From: Angelakisella sp.
GTDB lineage: Bacteria; Bacillota; Clostridia; Oscillospirales; Ruminococcaceae
DNA: 14,145 nt
NCBI GenBank assembly: GCA_013316495.1
Contig: WSMP01000027.1
Location: 1 to 14,145 of the forward strand
Direction: 5' to 3'
The notes beneath the pieces were generated by a model that did no database searches, was not told where the DNA came from, and was given only the letters and a program-made list of their open reading frames with translations. This document shows, one piece after another, positions 7,070 to 14,145 of the stretch (positions are counted from its first letter, which is position 1; each line of letters begins with the position of its first letter). The position numbers were made by a program, and so were the translations under genes.

Positions 7070-8395
7070 GTGAGTGAAAACAGCGGGTTAAAACGCACCC
7101 TGACCCTGTTTCCCTGTGTCATGATTATGATTACCAGTGTCATTGGCTCCGGTATTTTCACCGTCCCCGGCGAAATTATGGCGGCGGCCCAGGGCAGCGG
7201 CACAATTTTCCTGGCCTGGGTGTTGGCGGGTATCTGCGTGTTTTTAATGTCCCTTGTTTATATTGAGCTGGCGCCTGCAATGCCCCAGGCGGGGGGCGCC
7301 TACAACTACCTGCGGGAGGCCTTTGGCACAAAGTTTGCCTATTTTTACGGCTGGGGCAAAATGGTCAACGAGGTGGCCGTTATGGCCCTGTACGCCCTGG
7401 CGGTGACAAACTACCTGACCTTTTTCTTCTCCCTTTCGCCGCTTGCCTGCAAAATAACCGGCACCGTTATCATTCTATGCGCCGCCGTCTTCAACATCTA
7501 TGGCGTAAAGCAGGGCTCGGCGGTCACCTCCGGGCTGACCATTGCAAAAATCCTCGGCCTTGCCGTTGTCATCCTCGGCGGCCTGTTCCTCTTCCGGGGC
7601 GGCTTCGATTTCCAGCCGGTGGTGTCCTCCTCTGCGGGCTGGAAGGGGGCGGTGGCCGCAGCCGTCCCTGCCTTCTTCGCCTTTGGGGGCTACAACCAGC
7701 TTTGCTACATGAGCGAGGAAATTAAGGACGCCAAAAAAACGCTACCCAGGGCCATCCTGCTGGGCATCTCCTGCATCATCGTCATCTATATGCTGCTGAC
7801 CGTGGTGTGCATCCGGACGCTGGGGGTGGAAGGGCTGGCGAACAGCGACAAGGCGGTGGCAATGGCCGCCTCCGCCATCTTTGGCAGCGCCGGCGGCGCC
7901 GTTCTTGCCATCTGCGCCCTTGCCTCCATCCTCGCCTCCCTAAACGGGATGCTGCTGACCACCCCCCGCGTTGCGTTCTCCCTGGCGCGGGACGGCTCCT
8001 TCCCCTATCCCCTGGCGAAGGTCCACCCCAAAACCTCCACCCCCTATGTTGCAATCAGCTGCTACGCCCTGTTTGCAGTCCTCCTGCTGTGGCTTGGGAA
8101 CTTTACCACCCTGCTGGGCATGTGCGTGTTTATCGCCCGCATCATGGATGTTTTTGTGGCCCTTTCCCTGGCCGTTCTCCGGAAAAAAAGGCCCGACCTG
8201 GATCGCCCCTTCAAAATGATTGGCTATCCGGTCACCCTGCTCATCGCCATTGTGCTCTGCGTTGTCTTTGCCTGCCAGGTTCCCCTGGAGCGCATCCTCC
8301 TTTCGGTGATTCTCTGCGCGGTTGGCGTCCCTGTGTATTTCATCACCAAGGTGGTCAACAAAAAGCAGGCCGAAGCGGGTCCGAAGGCGGAATAA
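7070..8395 (+). CDS. APC-superfamily amino acid/polyamine-type permease
   Basis: 441 residues from GTG 7070 with AAGGGAGG eight bases upstream, 24 bases after the dehydratase stop, so the two are co-transcribed. It is an integral inner-membrane protein with about 12 hydrophobic segments. TM1 has the APC unwound-helix signature GSGIF (26-30), and the TM6 region reads FFAFGGYNQ followed by EEIKDAKKTLPRA, typical of the family. Length is normal. APC carriers usually move amino acids or amines by antiport or proton/sodium symport. Sugar acids more often use MFS, GntP or TRAP carriers, so this pairing is unusual and may point to an amino-containing or amidated substrate (inference). Confidence is high for family and low for substrate. 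Confidence 0.9.
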   Translation: MSENSGLKRTLTLFPCVMIMITSVIGSGIFTVPGEIMAAAQGSGTIFLAWVLAGICVFLMSLVYIELAPAMPQAGGAYNYLREAFGTKFAYFYGWGKMVNEVAVMALYALAVTNYLTFFFSLSPLACKITGTVIILCAAVFNIYGVKQGSAVTSGLTIAKILGLAVVILGGLFLFRGGFDFQPVVSSSAGWKGAVAAAVPAFFAFGGYNQLCYMSEEIKDAKKTLPRAILLGISCIIVIYMLLTVVCIRTLGVEGLANSDKAVAMAASAIFGSAGGAVLAICALASILASLNGMLLTTPRVAFSLARDGSFPYPLAKVHPKTSTPYVAISCYALFAVLLLWLGNFTTLLGMCVFIARIMDVFVALSLAVLRKKRPDLDRPFKMIGYPVTLLIAIVLCVVFACQVPLERILLSVILCAVGVPVYFITKVVNKKQAEAGPKAE

Positions 8396-8415
8396 GCCCC
8401 TTGGGCAAGAAGCTG

Positions 8416-8446
8416 GGGCCTGGAGCTGCCAAGCAGCTCCAGGCCC
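8416..8446. terminator. Hairpin just downstream of the permease gene
   Basis: A 14-bp perfect stem (GGGCCTGGAGCTGC) closes a 3-base loop 20 bases after the permease stop. It lacks an immediate T tract, so simple intrinsic termination is uncertain. Its right arm overlaps the first five bases of the next palindrome, so the two cannot form together. A related hairpin lies at 8620-8652. Confidence 0.45.
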
Positions 8447-8485
8447 TCAGACTGTCAAAAAAACTTTTTTGACAGTCTGAGGGCC
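8442..8485. repeat. 44-bp near-perfect palindrome
   Basis: Twenty-one base pairs (8442-8462 with 8465-8485) close around a two-base apex. The inner part is A6/T6 and the outer part contains CAGACTGTC. It overlaps the left edge of repeat copy B. It could act as a strong RNA hairpin, a protein site or the end of a composite repeat element; the T run lies inside the stem rather than after it, which is unlike a standard terminator. Confidence 0.75.
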
Positions 8486-8614
8486 GCCGCTACGGCGGGG
8501 TTTATCCGGTCGCTTCGCTCCCTCTACGCGAAAAGGGGGGCTTAACGCCCCCCTTTTCACACTTTTTCCCCCTCTTGACCGACAGGCCCTGCTTCTGGGG
8601 AAAGTTTTTCGACA
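8479..8614. repeat. 136-bp dispersed noncoding repeat, copy B
   Basis: The partner of 4762-4897, in the same orientation, with four mismatches and no gaps. Like copy A it occupies a gap between convergent genes, here the permease (+) and galM (-). Copy B lies inside a larger nest: an upstream hairpin, the 44-bp palindrome, the core, then a related hairpin. TTTTTTGACA (8465-8474) before the core resembles TTTTTCGACA (8605-8614) at its end. The stretch 8396-8690 holds no gene. Confidence 0.9.
8530..8558. terminator. Bidirectional intrinsic terminator in repeat copy B
   Basis: Identical to the hairpin of copy A: a 12-bp stem with six G-C pairs in a row, flanked by A4 and T4, loop TTAAC. It is placed to stop read-through from the permease on the + strand and from the gal operon on the - strand. 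Confidence 0.7.
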
Positions 8615-8619
8615 AGCTG

Positions 8620-8652
8620 GGGGCCTGGATCTACTTTGTAGCTCCAGGCCCC
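8620..8652. terminator. Hairpin downstream of galM
   Basis: GGGGCCTGGA pairs with TCCAGGCCCC; after one mismatch, CTAC pairs with GTAG around TTT. It lies 38 bases past the galM stop in the direction of galM transcription. It shares the sequence AAGCTGG(G)GGCCTGGA and the right arm AGCTCCAGGCCC with the hairpin at 8416-8446, so the two are duplicates. No clear U tract follows on the - strand. Confidence 0.4.
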
Positions 8653-8690
8653 ATACTTTATAATGCAGTTTCGGCGGTTTGGGAAATCCC

Positions 8691-9722
8691 CTACCGCACC
8701 GAAAAGCGGTACACCGTCTGCTCCTGGTATTCCTCCCCCGCCCGAAGGAGGGGAGAGGGGAAGGCGGGGTGGTTGATCCCGTCGGGGAAGTGCTGGGCCT
8801 CCAAACAGACGGCGTGGCCGGGGGCGTACACCGCCCCCTCTTTCCCCCTGCGGGGGGTGAGGAACCCCGCTGTGTAAAGCTGCAACCCCGGCAGGGTGGT
8901 GCGCAGCTCCAGGGCGATGCCGGTGCGGGGGCACCAAACCTCCGCCCCGCTTTTCGCCTCCCCGGTGTGCCCCCCCTCCAGGGCAAAGTTGTGGTCAAAA
9001 CCGCCGGCAGCCTGGAGGAACGGGTCCCCCAGCCTCTCCCCCAGGGGGGTCTCGGCGCAAAAATCCAGGGGGGTGCCCGCCACCGGGGATAAAACACCCA
9101 GGGGGACGTTATCCGGCCCGGCGGGGGTGTACTCTTTGGCGTGGAGGGTGAGCCGGTGCTCCTCCACCCTTCCCCCGCTGTGGCCCGCCAAATTAAAATA
9201 GCTGTGCCCGCTGAGGTTCACCACCGTGTCCCGGTCGCTTTTGGCACGGTAGTCCATCACCAGGGCGCTGCCTGCCAGGGTGTAGCGCACCTGGACCTGG
9301 AGATTTCCGGGAAATCCCTCCTCCCCGTCTGGGGAAAGCAGGGTGAAGGTGACCTGCTCCTCCCCGGCCTCCCAGTCCCAAAGGCGCTTGTGAAAGCCCA
9401 CCGCCCCGCCGTGGAGGGTATTTGCCCCCTCATTGGCGGTTAGGCGGTATTCCCGGCCGCCGATGGCGAAGCGGGCCCCGCCGATGCGGTTGGCGCACCG
9501 CCCCAGGGTGCCCCCCAGGCAGCCGTCCAGCTCCCGGTATTCCTCCAGGCTTTCGTATCCCAGCACCACGTCGGTGGGGTTCCCCCCTTTATCCGGCACC
9601 CAAAGGCTTCTCACCGCCGCCCCGAGGGGGAGCAGCTCCACCGCCATGGTTTCGTTTTTCAGGGTGAGCAGCGGAATCTCCCGGCCCTCCATCTGCCCGA
9701 AGGGCCTGCTTTGCTTTGTCAT
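8691..9722 (-). CDS. galM: Aldose 1-epimerase (galactose mutarotase)
   Basis: 343 residues, the normal length for GalM. The enzyme interconverts beta- and alpha-D-galactose so that galactokinase receives the alpha anomer. Catalytic and binding residues are visible: H104 in TLHGG, H173 (the acid) in SGHSYFNL, D243 in GFDHNF and E309 (the base) in CLEAQHFPD. There is no signal peptide, so it is cytosolic. The ATG at 9722 follows an AGGAAAGG-type ribosome site and lies 15 bases after galT, the last gene of the gal operon. Confidence 0.93.
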   Translation of the reverse strand: MTKQSRPFGQMEGREIPLLTLKNETMAVELLPLGAAVRSLWVPDKGGNPTDVVLGYESLEEYRELDGCLGGTLGRCANRIGGARFAIGGREYRLTANEGANTLHGGAVGFHKRLWDWEAGEEQVTFTLLSPDGEEGFPGNLQVQVRYTLAGSALVMDYRAKSDRDTVVNLSGHSYFNLAGHSGGRVEEHRLTLHAKEYTPAGPDNVPLGVLSPVAGTPLDFCAETPLGERLGDPFLQAAGGFDHNFALEGGHTGEAKSGAEVWCPRTGIALELRTTLPGLQLYTAGFLTPRRGKEGAVYAPGHAVCLEAQHFPDGINHPAFPSPLLRAGEEYQEQTVYRFSVR

Positions 9723-9737
9723 TGCCTTTCCTCCCCC

Positions 9738-11234
9738 CTACAGACTGGCGGCGAAGCGGCGGAAGGCCGCCCGGCCCTCCGGGGTGCATTTATAGACCCC
9801 GGCGTGCTCCAGCACCTGGGCAAACACCTTGCCCACCTCCTCCTGGAGGATGGACATCCCGTTTTCCGGGGTGAAGCGGTAGCGGCTTTGCAGCTCCTCC
9901 GCCCAATCGGCGTGCTTGGCGGTCTCTTCGGCGGCCCGCAGGTCCGCCCCCGCCGCCAGGGCCCCGGCCAAAGCGGCCAGCTCCCCCTTGAGGCGGGCGG
10001 GAAGAACCGCCAGCCCCATCACCTCAATCAGGCCGATGTTCTCCTTTTTGATGTGGTGCAGCTCCTGGTGGGGGTGGAACACCCCCAGGGGGTATTCCGG
10101 GGTGGTGCGGTTGTTGCGCAGCACCAAATCCAGCTCGTAGTCCTCCCCCCTCCGCCGGGCGATGGGGGTGATGGTGTTGTGGGGCTCCCCGCCGGTTTGG
10201 GCAAAGATGCCGGCGGCCTCGTCGCTGTAGCCCCGCCAGGCGGTGAGGATGCCGTCCGCCAGCTGGATAAGGGCCTCCTTATCCCCCCCGGTCAGGCGAA
10301 TCACCGACATGGGCCAGCGCACAATTCCCGCTTTAATCCCCGGAAAACCGGGGAAGGCAAGGGTCTCCTCCAGGGGGGCCCGCTCCATGGCAAAGGTGTA
10401 CCGCCCCCCCTGGAAATGGTCGTGGCTGAGGATAGACCCCCCCACAATGGGCAGGTCGGCATTGCTCCCCACAAAATAGTGGGGGAACTGGGTGACAAAA
10501 TCCAGCTCCTTGCGGAAGGTGGCCGCATCAATTTTCATGGGGACATGGGCCCCGTTAAAGAGGATGCAGTGCTCGTTGTAGTAGACATAGGGGGAATACT
10601 GGAAGAACCAATCCTGGCCGTCGATGGACACCGGGATGACCCGCAGGTTCTGGCGGGCGGGGTGGTTCATCCGGCCGGCGTACCCCTCGTTTTCCCGGCA
10701 GAGCTGGCACTTGGGGTAGCCGCTTTGGGGGGCCTTTTTGGCAGCGGCGATGGCGCGGGGGTCCTTTTCCGGCTTGGAAAGGTTGATGGTGATGTCCAAA
10801 TCCCCGTACTCCGTGGGGGCCACCCACTTGCGGTCGCGGGCGATGCGCTCCCGGCGGATGTAGTTTACATCCTGGCTGAAGGCGTAGTACCAGTCGGTGG
10901 CGCTTTGGGGGGAATCCCCGTACCGGCTCCAGAACTCCCCGATGATTTGGGAGGGCCGGGGGGTTAAAAGGCCCATCAGCCTGGTGTCAAAAAGGTCCCG
11001 GCTGGTGATGTCCTCCCCGCAGAGGCCGGCCTTTACGGCGTGGGTGGCAAGGCGCTCCAGAAGCTCCGCCAGGGGCCCTTGAACCGCCTCCCCCCCTTCG
11101 ATGTATTCATCGGCTCCCAGGGCCGCCAGCAGGCTGTTTACCGCCCAAACCCGGTCCTCTGGGGCGATGAGCTTTTTTTCCATGGCGTAGCCCGCCAGGG
11201 CGTCCACTGTGCGGGAAAGCTCTTGGCTTGTCAT
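9738..11234 (-). CDS. galT: UDP-glucose/UTP-hexose-1-phosphate uridylyltransferase, Firmicutes type 2 GalT
   Basis: 498 residues, the length typical of the Firmicutes (type 2) GalT rather than the roughly 350-residue E. coli form. It transfers UMP between galactose-1-phosphate and UDP-glucose in the Leloir pathway. The catalytic histidine pair lies in SHDHFQGG (H271, H273; the HxH that carries the uridylyl group). The segment YPKCQLCRENEGYAGR (173-188) is a family hallmark. The start is ATG 11234, 8 bases after GGAGGAGG; an upstream in-frame start at 11294 would run into galK and has no better ribosome site. It lies 16 bases after galK, clearly co-transcribed. Cytosolic. Confidence 0.93.
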   Translation of the reverse strand: MTSQELSRTVDALAGYAMEKKLIAPEDRVWAVNSLLAALGADEYIEGGEAVQGPLAELLERLATHAVKAGLCGEDITSRDLFDTRLMGLLTPRPSQIIGEFWSRYGDSPQSATDWYYAFSQDVNYIRRERIARDRKWVAPTEYGDLDITINLSKPEKDPRAIAAAKKAPQSGYPKCQLCRENEGYAGRMNHPARQNLRVIPVSIDGQDWFFQYSPYVYYNEHCILFNGAHVPMKIDAATFRKELDFVTQFPHYFVGSNADLPIVGGSILSHDHFQGGRYTFAMERAPLEETLAFPGFPGIKAGIVRWPMSVIRLTGGDKEALIQLADGILTAWRGYSDEAAGIFAQTGGEPHNTITPIARRRGEDYELDLVLRNNRTTPEYPLGVFHPHQELHHIKKENIGLIEVMGLAVLPARLKGELAALAGALAAGADLRAAEETAKHADWAEELQSRYRFTPENGMSILQEEVGKVFAQVLEHAGVYKCTPEGRAAFRRFAASL

Positions 11235-11250
11235 CGTAAAACCTCCTCCC

Positions 11251-12525
11251 TTATCCAATGCGAACCCCGCCCACCGGGCGGATGGACAGCACATGGCAGC
11301 TGCCCTCCCCCAGGACGGCTTCTATCCCCGCCTGGAAGGCCGGGAGCTTTTTTAGCGGGACAAAGGCCTGGGCGGTGCCCCCAAAGCCGCCGCCATGGAC
11401 CCGAACCGCCCCTTCCCCCTCCAAAAGGCGCTCCGCCAGGGCGATGGTGAGGAGCAGCTCCTGCTTTTCCCTCTGTCCGGTGGGCACCACGTTTTGGAGG
11501 TAGAGGGCGGAGGAGCGGCCCGATTCCCGAACCAGGCGGAGGAACCGGGGGATATCCCCTTCCCGGAGGGCCTGGGCCTCCTGGGCGGCCCGGCGGTTTT
11601 CCCCGTAGACATGGAGGGCCCGGAGGGTCCCCCGGTCCCCGGCAGCGGCCCGCACCTTGGGGAGGTTTGCCAAAAAGTCCTCCTCCGGCACCTCCCGGAG
11701 GACCTTTTTCCCAAAGCAGCCGCAGACGGCGGCCAGCTCCTGGGTGATGGAGGCGTATTCGCTGGTGAGGTCGGCGTGGTCCGCCCCGGAATCCAGGATG
11801 CACAGGGCGTAGCCCCCGGCGGCCAAATCCAGGGCGATGGCCTCCACCACCGGCCGGGCAGTGTCGGCAAAGTCAATGGCCACCACCCCGCCCACCGAGG
11901 AGGCGGTTTGATCCATCAGGCCGCAGGGCTTGCCGAAGTAGACGTTTTCGGCGTACTGGCCGATTTGGGCAATCTCCACCGGGCTTCGCTTTCCATCCCA
12001 GAGGAGGTGGTCCACCATCGTCCCCACCAGCACCTCAAAGGCGGCGGAGGAGCTGAGACCGCTCCCCCCAGGCACCGAGGAAACCAGGGCGGCGTCCAGC
12101 CCCCAGTCCCCCAGGGGACAGCCCAGCCGGGCCATCCGGGCGGCCACCCCCCGGATAAGGGCGGCGGAGCTGTTCTTCTCCTCCTCCTTGGGCTCCAGCT
12201 CCCGAAGGTCCACCTTAATCATGGGGTACCCCTCCGATTGGAAGCGGACCACCCCGGTGTGGTTTACAGCGGCGGCGGCCAGGATATCCAGGTTCACCCC
12301 GGCGGCCAGCACCCGGCCATGCTGGTGGTCGGTGTGGTTCCCCCCCAACTCGGTGCGCCCCGGCGCGCTGAACAGCGCCTCCGGGGCTCTCCCAAAGGCG
12401 GCCTCAAAGCTCTCCATCACCTTTTGGCAGCGGCCGCGGGCCCCTGCCAGGTCCTCCCCGTACAAAAGCCCCAGTGTCTCGTCCAACTCTCCCCGCTCCA
12501 GCCGGGCCTTCAGCTCCAATTCCAT
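11251..12525 (-). CDS. galK: Galactokinase
   Basis: 424 residues, a GHMP-superfamily kinase that phosphorylates alpha-D-galactose at O1 with ATP. All three family motifs are present: the galactokinase signature GRTELGGNHTDHQHG (56-70), the phosphate-binding GGSGLSSSAA (153-162) and HGGGFGG (377-383). D205 in GLMDQ is the catalytic base. The start is ATG 12525 with AAGGAG nine bases upstream; a longer in-frame start at 12570 would overlap the preceding gene and is not supported. It lies 28 bases after the binding-protein gene. Cytosolic, apparently intact. Confidence 0.94.
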   Translation of the reverse strand: MELELKARLERGELDETLGLLYGEDLAGARGRCQKVMESFEAAFGRAPEALFSAPGRTELGGNHTDHQHGRVLAAGVNLDILAAAAVNHTGVVRFQSEGYPMIKVDLRELEPKEEEKNSSAALIRGVAARMARLGCPLGDWGLDAALVSSVPGGSGLSSSAAFEVLVGTMVDHLLWDGKRSPVEIAQIGQYAENVYFGKPCGLMDQTASSVGGVVAIDFADTARPVVEAIALDLAAGGYALCILDSGADHADLTSEYASITQELAAVCGCFGKKVLREVPEEDFLANLPKVRAAAGDRGTLRALHVYGENRRAAQEAQALREGDIPRFLRLVRESGRSSALYLQNVVPTGQREKQELLLTIALAERLLEGEGAVRVHGGGFGGTAQAFVPLKKLPAFQAGIEAVLGEGSCHVLSIRPVGGVRIG

Positions 12526-12553
12526 CTGTCCATACTCCTTTTTCTGTGATGAA

Positions 12554-13591
12554 TTATGACAGCTCCCCAAGGAGCGCCGTCAGGTTCTCCTTGGTCACAG
12601 CGGTGTACCATAGCCAAACATAGTGTCCGTCGGTGATTTTCTCCGGGGGAAGCTCCTCCCCAAAGGCCAGCTTGCAGCAAAGCTCCAGCATCCGCTCCGC
12701 CTGGCCCTTGGCGTCGTTCTGCACCGTCCCCTTCAGGCTCCCCTCCGCCATGGCCGCCAGGGCGGGGGGCGTTGCGTCCACCCCCACAATAAAGGGCATC
12801 TCCTCCGGCGGTATCCCCTCCTCCACCAGGGCGTCAATGGCCCCCAGGGCCATGTCATCGTTGTTGGCAAAGATTACCTCGATGGGCTTTTCCAGCTGGT
12901 CCAGCCACTGCTGCATCCGCATTTTTGCCTGGCCCCGCTGCCAGTCGGCGTTGTTGTTGGCCAGCTTTTCCACCGGCACCCCGGCGGAAACCAGGGTCCG
13001 GACGCTGTACTCGGTGCGCATCAGGGCGTCCTGGTGCCCCGGCTCCCCCTCCAGCATCACATACTGGAGGACGCCGTCCCCGTTGCGGTCCAGCTCCTCC
13101 TGGGAAAAGCGCCAGGCGTTTAAAACCAGCTCCCCCTGGAGCTTCCCCGCCCGGTCCGCCTTGGAGCCCACATAGTAGGCCCGCTCCCAGCGGTTCAGGT
13201 CCTCCTCCACCGGCTCCCGGTTAAAGAAGATGATGGGCACCCCGGCGGCCTGGGCCTTGTCCACCAGCACCGCCGCCGCGGTCCGGTCCACAATGTTTAC
13301 ACAGATGACATCGCACCCCCGGTCCAAAAACCGGTCCACCTGCTCGTTTTGCACCGATTGGTTCCCCCGGCTGTCGGCGATGCTCAGGTTGATTTTTACC
13401 CCCCTGGCCTGCTCCTCCTCCATGGCCATCTGCTGGAGGTGCTGGGTGATGGTGGAAATGAAGGTGTCCTCCTGGAGGTAGACGGCGACGCCGATGCGGA
13501 TGGCCGGCGGCTCCTCCGCCGCCGAGCAGGCGGGGAGGGCCAGCGCCAGCAGGAGGGCGGCCAAAAGGGCCGCCAGCCGCTTTTTCCTCAC
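12554..13591 (-). CDS. mglB: MglB-like galactose/glucose-binding lipoprotein of an ABC importer
   Basis: 345 residues. A lipoprotein signal peptide (positive MRKKR, hydrophobic 6-20, lipobox LPAC with Cys22) would anchor the mature protein outside the membrane. The rest is a type I periplasmic-binding fold closely resembling E. coli MglB: the calcium loop DRNGDGVLQ (168-176), EGEPGHQDA (181-189) with the sugar-contacting His and Asp, W217 matching the sugar-stacking Trp, FANNDDMA (241-248) and GVDATPPAL (270-278). It should bind D-galactose or D-glucose, in keeping with the downstream galK-galT-galM. The start is GTG 13591, with GGAGAGGG upstream. The matching permease and ATPase genes are not in the window. 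Confidence 0.88.
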   Translation of the reverse strand: MRKKRLAALLAALLLALALPACSAAEEPPAIRIGVAVYLQEDTFISTITQHLQQMAMEEEQARGVKINLSIADSRGNQSVQNEQVDRFLDRGCDVICVNIVDRTAAAVLVDKAQAAGVPIIFFNREPVEEDLNRWERAYYVGSKADRAGKLQGELVLNAWRFSQEELDRNGDGVLQYVMLEGEPGHQDALMRTEYSVRTLVSAGVPVEKLANNNADWQRGQAKMRMQQWLDQLEKPIEVIFANNDDMALGAIDALVEEGIPPEEMPFIVGVDATPPALAAMAEGSLKGTVQNDAKGQAERMLELCCKLAFGEELPPEKITDGHYVWLWYTAVTKENLTALLGELS

Positions 13592-13616
13592 AATCCCTCT
13601 CCCCCTTTCCCCGCCG

Positions 13617-14145
13617 TCACCAGATCACCGGGAACAGCAGCTTTTGGTATTCCGGCTCGCGGATGTTCTCCTTGCGCACTGTAAAAAAGCGCAGCTCCCC
13701 CCGCTGGGCCGGGGTCCTCCGGCGGGCCAGGCAGGCGGCCTGCTCCACCGCCAGGTACCCCACCGAAAAATCGTTTTGGGCCACCGCGGCGGTGATGCTC
13801 CCCCGCTCCAGCCCGGCGATTACCTGGGCGGTGCTGCCCACCCCGTAAAGGAGGGGCGGCGATTCCAGGGCCGCAAGGATATCCGAGACCCGCTCCAGGG
13901 CGGCGGCCTCAAAGGCCAGCAGGGCCTGGACCGGCTCCTCCTCCAAACCGTCCAAAACCGCTTCCACCGGCTCCCCCGGCCCCAGGGCAAGGGATTTTAC
14001 CCGGCGGCCCTGGGCAAGGAGCAGGGCCTCGGCGGCAGAAAAGCGCTCCTCCACTCCGGTATCCCCAGGGACGCTGTGGATAAGAAGGACCGTCTCCCCC
14101 TCCCGGACGCCGTTTAGGGCCGTTTTGGCCACCGCCTGGCCCAGG
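13617..14145 (-). CDS. Sugar-binding periplasmic-type domain protein, N-terminus missing (partial)
   Basis: Only the C-terminal 175 residues or so are present; the frame stays open through the right edge. The visible part is the second half of a type I periplasmic-binding fold: a Rossmann-like strand (ALLAFEAAALERVSDIL), then YGVGSTAQVIAGLERGSI, AAVAQNDFSVGYLAVEQA, and the end VRKENIREPEYQKLLFPVIW. It lies 25 bases upstream of the mglB-like gene in the same operon. The 'tract-NI...PEYQKLLFP' style of ending is typical of sugar-binding proteins, including those that sense sugar for a two-component system, more than of LacI regulators, but a LacI-type repressor cannot be excluded without the N-terminus. 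Confidence 0.6.
   Translation of the reverse strand, partial: LGQAVAKTALNGVREGETVLLIHSVPGDTGVEERFSAAEALLLAQGRRVKSLALGPGEPVEAVLDGLEEEPVQALLAFEAAALERVSDILAALESPPLLYGVGSTAQVIAGLERGSITAAVAQNDFSVGYLAVEQAACLARRRTPAQRGELRFFTVRKENIREPEYQKLLFPVIW

Noticed and set aside
8447..9097. - strand open frame running from galM into repeat copy B
   Set aside because: It is out of frame with galM and gains its length only from the GC-rich repeat; the similar tail from copy A reflects the shared noncoding repeat.
9711..10967. Long + strand open frame (418 codons) opposite galT
   Set aside because: It is antisense to a clearly conserved galT with catalytic motifs; the Gly/Pro/His-rich translation has no domain and is a GC-rich shadow.
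11235..11294. Upstream in-frame start for galT at 11294
   Set aside because: It would overlap the end of galK; ATG 11234 has a strong GGAGGAGG site and gives the usual family N-terminus.
11395..12549. Long + strand open frame (384 codons) opposite galK
   Set aside because: Antisense shadow of galK; the low-complexity Gly/Pro/His translation has no recognisable motif.
12526..12570. Upstream in-frame start for galK at 12570
   Set aside because: It would overlap the end of the binding-protein gene; ATG 12525 has AAGGAG at normal spacing.

Overview
The window is high-GC bacterial DNA with Shine-Dalgarno-led, tightly packed operons. The type-2 GalT, the galK-galT-galM order, the BspA-type leucine-rich repeats and the FadR-type GntR regulator suggest a high-GC gut Clostridia member (Oscillospirales-like). 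That placement is inference from gene style only. There are ten protein genes, nine complete and one cut by the right edge. I saw no RNA gene, CRISPR array, transposase or phage gene.

Region 1 (about 60-4734, + strand): a near-consensus sigma-70 promoter drives a three-gene operon. It encodes a DUF2201-type protein with an intact VWA MIDAS, a cytoplasmic 23-residue-repeat (BspA/LRR_5) leucine-rich repeat protein with a helical tail, and a MoxR-family AAA+ ATPase with a long C-terminal extension. The gaps are 13 and 4 bases. MoxR-VWA pairs act as a motor plus a metal-dependent adaptor. The LRR protein between them is a plausible recognition subunit. This is the best candidate here for a poorly described system.

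Region 2 (4735-8690): a sugar-acid module. A GntR/FadR-type repressor gene (- strand) diverges from an enolase-superfamily (galactonate-dehydratase-like) gene and an APC permease gene (+ strand). The promoter of the dehydratase gene runs into a perfect 32-bp palindrome made of two abutting 14-bp sites, the likely operator. The module is bracketed by two direct copies of a 136-bp noncoding repeat (4762-4897 and 8479-8614; 4 mismatches by eye). Each copy sits in a gap between convergent genes and carries a symmetrical terminator-like hairpin. Removing everything between the copies would leave moxR and galM convergent around a single repeat, so the module looks like a removable or inserted cassette. 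The second copy lies within further nested hairpins.

Region 3 (8691-14145, - strand): a galactose operon, in transcription order a truncated sugar-binding protein, an MglB-like galactose/glucose-binding lipoprotein, galK, galT and galM. Gaps are 15-28 bases. Together they capture galactose and run the Leloir pathway (mutarotation, phosphorylation, uridylyl transfer). galE and the ABC permease and ATPase are not in the window, and the operon promoter lies beyond the right edge.
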